NCBI GenBank assembly: GCA_032718565.1
Contig: JAVGVS010000515.1
Coordinates: forward strand, 62,001 to 126,000
DNA: 64,000 nucleotides
Source of the DNA: Distichodus sexfasciatus
Lineage: Eukaryota > Chordata > Actinopteri > Characiformes > Distichodontidae
Direction: 5' to 3'
Both the position numbers and the translations under genes were made by a program. Below, piece after piece: positions 20,951 through 31,710 of the stretch. Positions within the stretch are counted from its first letter, which is position 1, and the number at the start of each line of letters is the position of its first letter. The notes beneath the pieces were generated by a model, which worked only from the letters and a program-made list of their open reading frames with translations, made no database searches and had not been told where the DNA came from.

Positions 20951-22025
20951 GAGCATTGAGGGAGAGAAAAGGAGATGGAGAAAGCGAATGAGAGAGTAGA
21001 GGAGGAGAGAAGAAGGAGGGGGGAAGAGAGGAGGAGGGGGAAGAGAGGAGGAAGAAGAGAAGGAGAGGGGAAGGAGGGAGGAAGGGTGAGAGGGGGGGGA
21101 AGAGAGAGGGAGGAGGGAAGAGAAGAGGAGGGAGGGAAGAGGAGGAGGAAGAGGGACGGAGGAGGGAGTGAGAGGAAGGAGGAGGAAGAGGGGAAGAGAG
21201 GGAGGGAGGGATAGAAGAGGGAGGAGGAGAGAGGGGAAGGGAGGGGAAGAAGAGGGGAAGAGGAGGAGGAGAGAGGGGAAGAGAGGAGGAGGAAGAGAGG
21301 GGAAGAGAGGAGGAGGGAGAGAGGGGAAGAGAGGAGGAGGAAGAGAGGGGAAGAGAGGAGGAGGAAGAGAGGAGGAGTGAGAGAGGGGAAGAGAGGAGGA
21401 GGGAGAGAGGGGAAGAGAGGAGGAGGAGGAGGAAGAGAGGGGAAGAGAGGAGGAGGGAGAGAGGGGAAGAGAGGAGGGAGAGAGCGGGTCAGATACATGG
21501 AGGGAGGAGAGGAAAGGAAAAATGGAGAAAAAGAGGAAAGAAGAAGGAGAGAGAGAATTAGAATGAAATGAATTGAGATGCATGTAGGTGTGTGTGTGTG
21601 TGTGTTGCACCATCAGCAAACTCTTACACAATGAAGCTGCTGACTACAACCAGTTCCTCTGTACTTGGAGAGAGAGAGAGATGTTAAAGGAGACAGGAAG
21701 AGAAATGTAGAAAAGAGAATGAAATGAAAAGTAAATCATGAGCAAAGTTGAAGAAAGATAAGGAGAGACAGATGGAGAGAGAGAGACAGAGACAGAGAAT
21801 GAAGAGTGAGTTCATCAGAGACAAGTGTGAATTAAGTTGTCTAGAGAGAGAGATAATGAAAAGCAAACTTGGCAGGAGAGATAAGGAGGGAAAGACAGAG
21901 TGATGGAGCGTAAGATGAGAGAGAGAGAGAGCGAATAATAAAGTTTGACAGAGGAAGAGAGACAGGAGTCGAAGGTGACAGTGGAGAGATGAAGAGAGAG
22001 AGAGAGGGATGATGATGAGGAGGAG
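20951..22025 (+). repeat. long polypurine tract with a 24-bp tandem repeat
   Basis: Almost pure A/G from 20960 to about 21570 and GA-rich to 22020. Within 21230-21480 the unit AGAGGGGAAGAGAGGAGGAG recurs every 24 bp, with small insertions. A GT tract interrupts at 21588-21604. Glycine/arginine/lysine or serine/leucine/proline frames across it are artefacts. Confidence 0.93.
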
Positions 22026-22046
22026 TGTTTGTGTTGCATCTCTCCA

Positions 22047-22298
22047 TCATGTCTCGGTGAGCAGCTCGTGTGCTGTTAGGAGTCTGATAAGATCGTCTCT
22101 CTGCTGGAAACGCTGCTGTTTGCAGTTAGAATGATGTGCAGCATGTGTTTGTTTGGACGTGCGTGTGTGTGTGTGTGTGTGTAACACATCCGTCAGCTCG
22201 TCTCCTATAAGAGCTATCAGTCCAGAGCCGCTCACACTGCCATCCATCAGGAAGATGCTCAGCGTCATCACTGCAGACCGCCCAATCCGTCTCACCAC
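22047..22298 (-). CDS. weak exon candidate of unknown function
   Basis: On the minus strand an 83-codon frame starts in non-repetitive sequence (RRIGRSAVMTLSIFLMDG, then SGSGLIALIGDELTDVL), crosses a CA microsatellite as HTHTHT, and ends in a second non-repetitive part (RDDLIRLLTAHELLTET, stop). The 5' side is preceded by a CA/CT run ending in CAG, which could serve as a splice acceptor. Codon composition in the first part looks protein-like, but the opposite strand is also open over the same bases, so openness proves little. I recognise no family. It may be a small exon, an exon relic, or chance. Confidence 0.18.
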   Translation of the reverse strand: MVRRIGRSAVMTLSIFLMDGSVSGSGLIALIGDELTDVLHTHTHTRTSKQTHAAHHSNCKQQRFQQRDDLIRLLTAHELLTET

Positions 22299-22299
22299 C

Positions 22300-22525
22300 C
22301 TGCTGTGTGTGTGTGTGTGTGTGAGAGAGAGCCTGTGTGAGTATGAGTGTGAGAGAGTGTGTGTGTGTTTGGTCTAATAAAGATTTGGTCCCAAATCAGA
22401 AAAGACATCAATGTAATATTCCAACATTCTGCCGTCCTGGAACTCAATAGCCCGACTAGCAGCTGTGTGTGTGTGGTGCAAGGATGTGTGTGTGGTACAA
22501 AGATGTGTGTGTGTGTGCGATATCT
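22300..22525 (+). repeat. GT tracts
   Basis: GT tracts at 22302-22325, 22350-22372, 22463-22478 and 22503-22520, plus one at 22160-22182 inside the preceding candidate. Confidence 0.88.
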
Positions 22526-22619
22526 GCAGGTTTTTACATGTTTGTGAAGATGTGATTTCCTAAAAGTTATATGTTTCTGTGGGTTCACTTTTCTTAAAGA
22601 AGCTAAGCAAGTGAAGATT

Positions 22620-22990
22620 GGTGTTTGATTGCTCACATACGTCTCACTCACGTCTCACAGGGGTCTCACGTCTTACCCGCATTTCCCGCATTGCTTTAGC
22701 AATCTTGAATTCATTTTGTAGAGAAATCCACTTGGCAGCTGGCATCTCGTATGTCTCATACATCTCTCATATGTACATGTTTATCTCAGATTTATATTTT
22801 GCTGTAAAGTCAGAGCGGCAGTTCTCTCACAGGTGTCGTACAAGCTTCACGTGTCTCGCATGTTTCTAGTGTGTTATAATTATTGCGCGTGTCTCATACA
22901 CATCACACGTACGTGTCACGCATAACACACTCATCACTTTTTTCTCAGACATCTCTTATCTCACGTGTCTTACACACATCTCACCTGTCT
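22620..22990. repeat. TCTCACAC minisatellite, array 2
   Basis: CGTCTCACTCACGTCTCACA-type units, diluted by unique sequence at 22690-22740 and 22790-22830. Same unit as 18470-19045. Nothing is recognised in 23000-23340. Confidence 0.7.
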
Positions 22991-23344
22991 AGCAAGTCAT
23001 TAATCATCCGAACCGCTTCATCGCTGTGGCCAAAACAGGAACTATGACTATATTTACCCAAAAAAAGATTGAGGAAAAGAGTGTTTTCACACTTTTTAAG
23101 GCACACTTGAAGAGTTTTAGTGGCCAAAATTGAGAATAACAAGAAGTTGTTGTACAGCGGTCACAAATAATCACTCGTATGATTTAGCCCAGAATCAGTT
23201 GTTGTAAAAATGTAATATGCTGTACCACAGTATAGTCTTTGCTCACAATCATTTATGTTAAAAACTGCAGGAGAGTAACTTTCGTTCATTTACCCTTCCT
23301 CATGTAGGCATTTTTACCATAAACTGGAGAAATACCCCAATATA

Positions 23345-23765
23345 TAATGAGACTAAGACCACGGTTACACCTAGGTGGGTATTTACAGAAACGGCTATTT
23401 CCCCTTCTCTGTTTTCAATAGTATCCTTGTTCACACCAGATCATTTTCCAAAAAGCATTCATTTACATGAATCTGCATAAATACGCCATCGAGAGCTGTT
23501 ATGAGCATGCCAAACCTGTAGGTGGCAGTGTAACGAGAAGCATAAAGCCATGTTAGCCAATCAGAATCCTGAAAACAACAAAACAACATATGACGATTTC
23601 CTGTTTCTGTCGCGCACCTGACGCTAATGCAGTTTCTGTCGCATACTGTGACGTTTAAAAACGTAAACTTCTGGTTTCTTCTGTCTACATACAGACGAAA
23701 AAGCTAATTTGGAGTTTTCCAAATCTCCACTTTGTAAAAGCTCATCTGGTGCAGTTTATTCTCTT
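23345..23765. mobile_element. possible DNA-element copy
   Basis: GGTTACACCTAGG, TTCACACCAGATCATTTTCC, CATGCCAAACCTGTAGGTGG and CGTTTAAAAACGTAAAC resemble a repeated fish element, but there is only one copy here and no clear inverted ends. The assignment rests on memory of the style of sequence, so it is weak. Confidence 0.3.
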
Positions 23766-23849
23766 ACATCGAGGCTCAAATTCACAGCAGATGCTGGTTA
23801 TCAAACCTGGAAGAGAAGAGCAGATGAAACAGTGAGCAAATACAAATCA

Positions 23850-24240
23850 ATTTTCGTGGCTCGTTCTCCAGCTCCGTCACAAACCGTGTGTTTCTGCGGG
23901 TTTTTGTTCTTCGTGACGTTGCGTGGGAGAAGTGCTTTAATCTGCTCGAGCCCTGTGGGAGACGTCACACACTCCTTTAATTCGCCCGAGTGTGTGTCCG
24001 AGCAGCTTTGGGAAGCGGGCTTTCGGAGTATTAACCATGCAATGCTTAGCTACGTCGGCGCTGAAGGACAGGAGACGAGAGGCGCTTAACGAGCAGATTA
24101 CATCTCTTAATTCTCACCACTTAATTCACCAGGCACGTTTGAAGTGTGTGCTTTTATCCCATGAGACGTTTGGAGAGTTCGAGGTGATCGAGGAGTTCGG
24201 GTCTAAACCGCACCGAAGTCATAAAGTTTAATCGCTCCAG
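23850..24240. other. unique segment, possible conserved non-coding element
   Basis: GC-balanced, non-repetitive, with TCCTTTAATTCGCCCGAG, GTATTAACCATGCAATGC and CTCTTAATTCTCACCACTTA words. A 126-codon frame (23709-24089) and another at 23992-24231 have no recognisable domain and start in repeat-like DNA. Confidence 0.25.
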
Positions 24241-24269
24241 CTTTGGTTTAGCAGTCTCAAATTTATATG

Positions 24270-24850
24270 TTGTTGTAAAGTCAGCGTGGCAACTGTCTCA
24301 CAGGTGTCTCACAAGTTTCTCGTCTCTCAGGTGTCTCCAAAGTGTCACAGTTGTCATGCATGTCTCACACTCATCACACACATTTCTCACTCACATCTCA
24401 CCTGTATCTCATAAATTTCACACGTCTCTTACATCTCTACTGTGTCTCAGATAAATCATGCATGTCTTAGAAGTCTCATATGCATCTCACATGCTTCTAA
24501 AATATCTCACACTTCACATACACGTCTCACATTTTACAAATTACGTATATGACATGTCTCTTACACCTCACACGTCTCACACACATCTCACACACCTCAC
24601 GTCTCACACGCACCTCACATTTCTCCTTATATTCTCATACACCTCACATTTCTCACACGTCTCATACACCTCTCTTGTCTCAGACACATCTCACATGTCT
24701 CCTCATATGTCATGCACCACACACCTCACTTGTCTCAGACACATCTCACATGTGAGGTGTGTGAGAAATGTGAGATGTATGTGAGACATGAGGTGTGAGA
24801 TGTGTGTGAGGTGTAAGAGACACGAGATCTCAGATGCATCTCACGTCCCA
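24270..24850. repeat. TCTCACAC minisatellite, array 3, with an inverted arm
   Basis: CATCTCACACGTCTCA-type units to about 24750. The orientation then flips to GTGTGAGATGTGTGTGAG. The left arm 24556-24625 and right arm 24763-24821 are near-identical reverse complements, apart from short gaps and a few base changes, around a 137-bp spacer. Confidence 0.85.
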
Positions 24851-25379
24851 GTTTGGTTTAGTGATCTCTAATTTATGTTTTGTAGTGCAGACCTTGGCAG
24901 TTTGTGTGTGTGTTGCTGAAAACACTGTAGACCTGCTTAAATTTTGCATCTCACATGTCCCCCTTTGCGGCCAAAATAGGGACTTAAAAAATTTCGCTGA
25001 AAATGAAGGGTAAAAAGTCCTATCACATCGTTTACAGTCTTATTGTCCAGCCCTATTCCACAGTATATTGTATAACTCTGTTTTGAATATTGTGAAATAA
25101 ACATTGTAACGTCATGTTAAAGGTTTGTGGGCGATATATTAAACAGATTCTGCTGCAAATTTAGTGAACGAATGCAAGAGTGAGAGTGAATTTTGAAGAT
25201 CGGCCAAAGTTTGCTAAAGTCATTATCTTTATTACGCTTTGGCTTCGTTTAAAGACGGGGATGGAGACGAGTGGAGAGACGAGCGAGCGGTAACCAGACG
25301 AGTTTCTCTCTAGAAGATGGGGGAAGGTGCTGCTCGGTCCATTTTCATAAAAATTTTACTATTTCTTTGATTGAGGGCT

Positions 25380-26365
25380 TAACGAGGAGGAGAGCGAGAG
25401 CGGGAGGATGATGAAAGAGGAAAGGGAAGACAGAACTGGGGAAAAAGAGCAGGATTTTGGTGATTAGAAGAGAGATAGATGAGAGAGAGATGCAAGAGGA
25501 GGAGAATAAGTGAGAGGGAAGGTAAGCAAGTTGAGGGATTGAGTAAGTAAGGGAGAGAGAGAGATGGAGAGAGAGTAGAATAAGTAATTGAAAAGAAAGA
25601 AATAGAGAAGGAGAGAGTAAATGAGAGAGTTTGTGAATAAGTAAGGGAGAGAGAGACAGAGGGAGTGAGGAAGAGAAGTAGGAGAGAGACAAAGTCAGAG
25701 AGAAAATTTAGGGAGAGAGAGAGAATTAGTAAAAGAGAGAGGGTTAGGAGTGAGAGAGAGAGAACTGGTAAGATAAAAAAAGATAGAGAGTTACAGGGAG
25801 AGATGAAGAGAAAGAGATAGTAAGAGGAAAGAGAGTTAGAGGGGAGAGATGAAGAGATAGGAAGTTAGCAAGAAATAAATGGAGAGAGAGAGTTACTGGG
25901 GAGAGAGAGTAAGAGAAAGAATGAGTGTGAGAAAGTGATTAAGTAAGAGAGATGGAGACAGAAAGAGTTAAAGAGAGATTAAGTGAAAGAGAGACAGTGA
26001 AAGGGCGGGAAAGCGGAGGAGAGATGGAGGGGGGGAGTGACAAAGAAGAAGACAGAGTGAGTAAGGGAAAGAGAGAGGAGGAGAAAGAGAAAGGGAACAA
26101 GTTTGTAGAAGAGAGAAAGTGAGAAAGGGAGAGAGAGCGTGAGAAAGAGGAGGGAGAGAGAGAAAGGGTGCGAAAAAGAAGAGGAGAGAGAGTAAGAGAA
26201 AGCGGAGGAGAGATGGAGGGAGGGAGTGACAAAGAAGAGGAGAGAGTGAGTGAGGGAAAGAGAGAGGAGGAGAAAGAGAAAGGGAACGAGTTTGTAGAAG
26301 AGAGAAAGTGAGAAAGAGAAGGAGGGAGAGAGAGTAAGAGAAAAACAGAGGGTGAGAAAGGAGGA
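25380..26365 (+). repeat. polypurine GAGA/GGGAGAGA tract
   Basis: Almost 1 kb of A/G-rich sequence with occasional T. It contains a tandem duplication: 26011-26129 and 26200-26318 (offset 189 bp) share AAGCGGAGGAGAGATGGAGG, AGTGACAAAGAAGA and AAGGGAACxAGTTTGTAGAA. Serine/leucine-rich frames on the minus strand are artefacts. 24860-25370 is unassigned. Confidence 0.92.
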
Positions 26366-26451
26366 GGAGAGATGTGTAAGTAAACATGTTTAATCTGTGT
26401 AGTGTGTTTGCAGTGTTCACTCAGCTGGACACGATTCCCAAGCGCATTCCC

Positions 26452-26748
26452 ACTGTGTGTGTGTGTGTGTGTGTGAGAAAATACAGAAACACATGTAGAG
26501 TATTGATATGTATATAGTAAAATATGACCATAGTTTTGTGTTATATACTTAGTACGAGTGGTTGTTGTCTCTCAGTGTCGTGTGTAAATAATCCCGCTGT
26601 AAAACTTCCAGTTGGTATTGTTTTGTACTTATTGATCGGAGCGTTGTCTCTGTGCTGCTGAAGGTGAAGCTCGGGTGGAGATGAGACCACGTTAACCTGA
26701 TGGACGCTGACTGTAGTCACCGTGTGTGTGTGTGTGTGTGTGTGTGTT
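26452..26748 (+). repeat. two GT tracts
   Basis: GT tracts at 26453-26474 and 26722-26747 with unique DNA between them. Confidence 0.92.
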
Positions 26749-27389
26749 ATTATGCGTACTGCTGGGTCACAGCCTTCACATCAACTTGAAACACTTTTTG
26801 AAGATTAAAATAGCATCGACGTGACTAAGCGCAAAGCGTCGCTTTCATCTTCACTTAGTTTTAACAGCAAACTCGCAGTGCTCCGTTTAAGAGTGGTTAG
26901 AGACGTCCTTCACAACGCAGCTGATACTGTGCAGAGCGTTTAGACTCAACACCTCGTAAAACTCTTCAGTTCTGTTGCAGCGTTAAAGCAGTGGTTCCGG
27001 TCAAAAGCTTTAGATGTGAAAGATTTAACACTCGCCTAAATGTCGGTTACAGTAGTAATTTTACAATTTTTAAAAATGTGTATTGTCAGTGTTGAATTAT
27101 CAAAATACATGTCTTTGCACGTCCCAGTCGTGTCCCGTATACAGCAGATATTACAGAAAGGAAGATTTTTAACTTGCATTTAAATTTTTAAAATACCTTT
27201 AACAGCTTTTTTACACTCTATCTCCGTAGACATTGGCACAAGAAACCAATTTTGTGAAAATGAAACTACAAATATGTCCACAATCCCTCCACAAACCCAC
27301 ACCTGAAATATTAATAACTCCAAAGGTTATAGAGCAAAGTTGGGTTTATTTTTGGACAGGATTCCATCAGAAAATGTGTTTTTTGGTCT

Positions 27390-27620
27390 GAAATGCCTGT
27401 GATATTTATGTCAGTAAGACCGCCGTGTGGGTCGGCAGCTCATTACTGGCACTTAATAACTTTCTTAACGCTTATTAATACTGTAATAATGCTCTAATTA
27501 CACTTTTAGCAGGGATTTCACGGCTAATGGAGCACAGTCGGATTCCGGCTGTAAAACTGCAAGCGTCTGAAATGATGCAGAAGGTCAAACATGAGGAAAT
27601 AGAGGACGAATAAAAGAGTT
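27390..27620. other. unique segment, possible conserved non-coding element
   Basis: Contains GGCACTTAATAACTTTC, AACGCTTATTAATACTG and GCTCTAATTACACTTT. Non-repetitive and without a frame. 26760-27390 is also unassigned. Confidence 0.25.
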
Positions 27621-27661
27621 TGGTACGGTTGTTGTTTTGTGGGACCAGGTTTGCTCTTTTA

Positions 27662-28725
27662 TAGAGGTGTAAATCACCAATACGATACGTAACGATACAA
27701 TATTATATCAATTCACTGGTAAACAATTTGATGTCTGCAGATATCACAAAGTCTGCTACGATGCGATTTCTATTAGATTCAGTTCGAAACAGGAGCCGGT
27801 GATCGATGTGAGACAATACCATATGATGCTTTAACACTTTCATTACTATAAACCTTCAAAAAGCAACTAAAATATTATTTGACATTTTTTAATTTTTGAG
27901 CTCAACCAAAAAAAACAACAACATCCTGTTCAATATAAAGCGATATTGAAGTATGTAGGATGCATGATAAAGTTCATTTTGGATCGATGTTATGGGCTCA
28001 TTGATCATCAAATCGATGTCTTGACGTAGATTGATGTATCGTTTCACCCCTAGTGCATTATAATTGGACTGTAAAATATCAGTTTCATCGCAATACAATA
28101 TTGAATCGATTGATGCAAAAAACAGTGATACGACATCTGCTGATATCACAAAGTCTGCTATGATATGATTTCTGCTCGATTTGATTCAGGATTAAGTGAT
28201 CGATATGAGACAGTGTCATATGCTGAGATGCTCATGTTCAATACAAAGGGATATTACAATTTACATTGATACAGCGAATCACTGAACAAGTCAATAATAT
28301 TGATCCAAAATAAAAACAGACATCATACATATTGTAACGTCACTTTATATTCAACAGAAACTCAAATTTTATTAAAAATGAAGATTGCTTTTATTTTTTA
28401 TTTTTGTTTATTTATTTATTTATTCATTATTTTTTTTCCAATTAATTAAAAAAACAAAATAAAACAAATTTTTAAAACAAAGTTGATGAGATTGCTTTTA
28501 TTTTAATGTCTCATTGAGAGCAGGAATTAAAAATGTCAAATCATAATTAAGCAGATTTTTGTGATTTGGAAGTGATGGGGTTAAATCACCATTTCATATT
28601 GTCTTATATCGAATTGAATGGAAATCGTATCGTAACAGACTTGGTGAAATCAGCAGACGTTGAATTGAAGCCGTATAATATCGTATCGTGATGAAACTTG
28701 TGATTTACTGCACACCTCTAGTTAC
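27662..28725. mobile_element. hAT-like element with AGAGGTGTAAATCAC ends, composite
   Basis: The left end AGAGGTGTAAATCACCAATA and right end GTGATTTACTGCACACCTCT form an inverted pair. Inside, ATACGATAC and CGTATCGTGATG words repeat, and ACATCTGCTGATATCACAA at 28130 repeats 27733, so part is duplicated. A second family end (TGATGTATCGTTTCACCCCT) lies at 28033-28056 and again at 28791-28812. The same internal blocks occur at 40779-41310. Flanking 8-mers do not match, so boundaries are approximate. Confidence 0.6.
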
Positions 28726-28825
28726 AGTATCCATGATGTTGGATCGTTGTTGTCATTTTGGGTCACTGATGATTGAGTCGATGTTTTGAGATTGATGTAT
28801 CGTTACACCCCCCACCTCCCTCTCC

Positions 28826-28865
28826 CTCTCTCTCTCTCTCTCGTTCCCTCGTTCCCTCCCTCCGC
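28826..28865 (+). repeat. CT tract
   Basis: TCTC/CCCT run directly after the TGATGTATCGTTACACCCC terminus at 28791-28812. Confidence 0.85.
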
Positions 28866-28999
28866 TCTTTGTCTGGCTGTGGTGATTATGAGGAGCGTGT
28901 CGAGGTCGGCGCAGATCAATCTTAACCTTCCTGTTTCATTACCCACGCTCACTAGCTCCATCCCACTCGCCCTTGCCGCTCGGCTGGTTGCCATCACCG

Positions 29000-29260
29000 C
29001 TGCAGCTTATGCCCTTATTTTTCAGCCAAAATTCTGAGTGTGCAGTGGAACTTACGATAAGAAATTTTTAGTCTGCATGTGCTTAACACCTACATTTACG
29101 TTTGTGTACAACAATTTCATTTACATTAACGCTGAAATTCATGCCGCTCAAATGTATTATAAATGTACCTTAAAATCCACCAATCACAGACTTGAAGAAA
29201 GCTGATTGGCTGATTTTGTCTCTGCGCAAAATGTGCTAATATGGTTCTAAGTTCAAATTT
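29000..29260 (+). mobile_element. GATGCAC family fragments
   Basis: CCAAAATTCTGAGTGTGCAG and GTGGAACTT at 29027-29052, and GAAAGCTGATTGGCTGATTT with GTGCTAATATGGTTC at 29201-29247, match 17260-17300 and 4711-4765 of other copies. Unrelated sequence lies between. Confidence 0.5.
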
Positions 29261-29268
29261 CAAATATT

Positions 29269-29324
29269 AACAAATTCAAATCTGTTCAACCAATTTAAAT
29301 TTGTTGAATAAATTTGAATTTGTT
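29269..29324. repeat. 56-bp palindrome with no loop
   Basis: Arms 29269-29296 and 29297-29324 are reverse complements at 25 of 28 positions with no spacer. The sequence is AT-rich (AACAAATTCAAATC). It could extrude as a cruciform. Confidence 0.9.
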
Positions 29325-29689
29325 CATGTTCGTAAAAGGACAGTTATTTTTGGTGTAAAAATTTGAATTGATTGAATGAATTTTTATATTACGAATACAA
29401 ACATTGCACACAATGTAAAATCAGATAAAAAATATACTGGGTAAATATGTAAAGTATTAAATTTGAGTTTTGTTGTTGCTTATGCCATGCTTTATTCTTT
29501 ACTCTGCACTCTTTACTAGATTTACACCTCTACTGGAGGGTGTCGTCTTGTTCTGAGCCTCAGAAACTTTACCCAAAAAGTGTGCATTTATTTTTTTGCC
29601 ACTCTTTCTCAAGTTACGCCGTGTATTAGATGTTGTGTTAGCTCTACATTTGAACGCTTGACGCACAATATAAATGAATTTAAATATAA

Positions 29690-29760
29690 ATTACTAGCAG
29701 TAATCGGTATCGATATCAGCTGTGAAAAAACAATATTGGTTGACCTCTAGTCGATAAAGA
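29690..29760. mobile_element. hAT-like end fragment
   Basis: TACTAGCAGTAATCGGTATC, shared with 2112-2136, then CAATATTGGTTGACCTCTAG, a common terminus of small fish DNA elements. No second end found nearby. Confidence 0.45.
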
Positions 29761-30234
29761 AGGATGGAAAATGGTGAAAAATTGTAATTACTGTGCTCAA
29801 ATTTTTTTCAAAGAAGGAATGCAAAACGAGAGGAGGAACTGAGAGATTAGAGTCAAAACACTTTTGATATTTAGATACCGATATAAACACCAAAGAAACA
29901 TTATTGAGTGCCAAAATAAAATTTAAAAAGGGTTCTAATTGGAGAATGGAGAGGTATTACTATCATCGTGAAATGGTCTTGTTCAGAGTTTTGTACTACT
30001 CCCACCGCCCCCTGCAAAAAATGTGTATTTGTACACATTTGTACATATTTTTTGTTGTGTATGGTGTGTTTGCTTTGCATTCGAAAGCCTGGCATGGCAC
30101 CTGTGATTTTTATGAATTCGAGACCCCGATTTTTAGTGTTTTGAGCCATCTCGTTATGGTTTAGTACGTCTGTGTGACGTATTTGTGTGTGTATTTGTGT
30201 GTGTATAAGAAAGGAAAAAGCAGATTATATTGGA

Positions 30235-30520
30235 ATGCTAATGAAATGAAGCTAAATCCACTGACAGCGCGCTCTGTAGAGGAAGCTCTGCGCTCTCCAT
30301 TGACTCTTCAAATAGACTCGGGTGGCGAGTGACCTGTTCTCCGCGGGGCCCCGGAGCTCCTGTTTACCCGCGTCACGTATTAATGCCATCGCTCAGCGCT
30401 AATGGAAAAAGAATAAGTGAGTCATTTCACCGCCCCGGACACAGATCTAACCAGGCACTTATCAGCAAGGCCACTGTGGATTTTCCCTCTACGGTGAGGT
30501 GGAGAAGGAGAGGAGGACGA
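30235..30520. other. unique segment, possible conserved non-coding element
   Basis: Contains TGCTAATGAAATGAAGC, CACGTATTAATGCCATCGC, CAGCGCTAATGG and CAGGCACTTATCAGCAAGG. GC-balanced between AT-rich flanks with no credible frame. 29770-30230 is unassigned. Confidence 0.28.
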
Positions 30521-30529
30521 TTATCATCA

Positions 30530-31330
30530 GGACGCGTTTGATACGTCGAAGCGTTACGAAATAAATTGTGAAAATCATAATTACTATCTGACAGATTTTT
30601 AAAACAGGAACATAAGCAGAGAAGGGGGCAGGACGATTATAATCAGGAGTAGAGATGTGAACCTTCACTGGTCGCTCTATTCGATTCGATTATCAGGTCA
30701 ACGTTTCAATTCGATTCGATACAATTTCGCGATGCATCCCATCAAGTTTTTACCTTTCTTCACATTGCATGCAGATTGAGCATGGATCGCGGATTGGGCA
30801 GCTATAGTTCTTTTTAACTTGAATGTTTGTGCCGTAGTCGAAAATTCACCAAGCAACGTCATTATGTTATAATCCAGGCGTTTTCATCTGCTTCTTCCCA
30901 GGAAACACCAGGATATTCGCATTAAATTCATTTTTCATAAAGATGCCCAAATCATCTGGAAATGTTTAGAAAAATAAATAATGAAATAATTTTTTAAAAT
31001 GTGATTTCAGTAGTGGAACTATATTGCATGTTTTGAACCATGCAACCATGCAACCATGCAACCATGGGATATAAAACAGGGACATAAGCGGAGAAAGGGG
31101 AGGGACGATTGTCTGAGATATGATCAATACTATATGATCAATACTTTGTTAACAATATAAATAGCAAAAATTTGTTATGACGACATTTGATACATCAATG
31201 TGAAAGAATATAAATTGCAAAAACTTGTAATTATTGTGTGTTAATTTTTTTAAAACAGAGATCTAATTTAGAAGGGGGAGGGACAATTAACATCGGAACA
31301 TATTCGATACATCGATACTTTTGACTTAAG
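30530..31330 (+). repeat. tandem repeat of about 180 bp, split by an insertion
   Basis: The block TTTGATACxTC...AAATTG..AAAA.TxxTAATTA...TTTTAAAACAGG.A followed by GAGAAxGGGGxAGGACGAT occurs near 30530-30646, 31073-31119 and 31190-31296. The last two lie 179 bp apart, the first two 472 bp apart because the element at 30652 sits between them. A short CAACCATG run lies at 31037-31066. Confidence 0.7.
30652..30970 (+). mobile_element. AGGTGTGAGCCTTCACTGGT family, copy 2
   Basis: GATGTGAACCTTCACTGGTC, CGATTCGATTATCAGGTCAA, CACATTGCATGCAGATTGAG, TTCTTTTTAACTTGAATG and CATAAAGATGCCCAAATCAT align with the reverse complement of 2640-2997. It interrupts a 180-bp tandem repeat. Confidence 0.68.
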
Positions 31331-31429
31331 AGGTTTTGACTGAAATCTAAGAGGCATTTGAACTCAAATAAAAGGTTGATTAAAGAGAGTAAAGAGAATG
31401 CAGAATATACTGATTTGTATTTCAGGTTC

Positions 31430-31625
31430 TGACATTTGAATCAGAAGGACAATGCTTCAAGTCCTGGACTGGTAAAAGGTACCCCGGGGTACTCTTAAGC
31501 AAGGTACTGTCCCCAAGCACTGCTTCCTGGACGCTGCCCATGTCAGCTGTTCCTTCACAGATGGGTCAAATGCAGAGGTCATATTTGATTGTAGTGTATA
31601 ACAACTCACTTATTCAGTTCACTTA
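31430..31625 (+). mobile_element. SINE-like element, family A
   Basis: TCAGAAGGACAATGCTTCAA is a decayed tRNA-like/B-box region. It is followed by family-specific ACTGGTAAAAGGTACC, AAGCAAGGTACTGTCCCCAA, GCTGCCCATGTCAGCTG, GTTCCTTCACAGATGGGTCA and a TTGTAGTGTATAACAACTC tail. Matches 55262 and reversed 56508. Confidence 0.75.
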
Positions 31626-31639
31626 TATTGTTCATTAAT

Positions 31640-31710
31640 TTTATCGGCAAAATGTCCAGTTAATCGTGATATTGATTTGGGGTCAGATCACCCAGCCCTG
31701 TGTGGAAGGT
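31640..31710. mobile_element. hAT-like end fragment
   Basis: AATCGTGATATTGATTTGG then GATCACCCAGCCCTG. The ACCCAGCCCT terminus is that of the complete element at 46473-46861. Confidence 0.45.

Noticed and set aside
23709..24089. 126-codon plus-strand frame
   Set aside because: Begins in repeat-like sequence, has no recognisable motif and overlaps another frame at 23992-24231.
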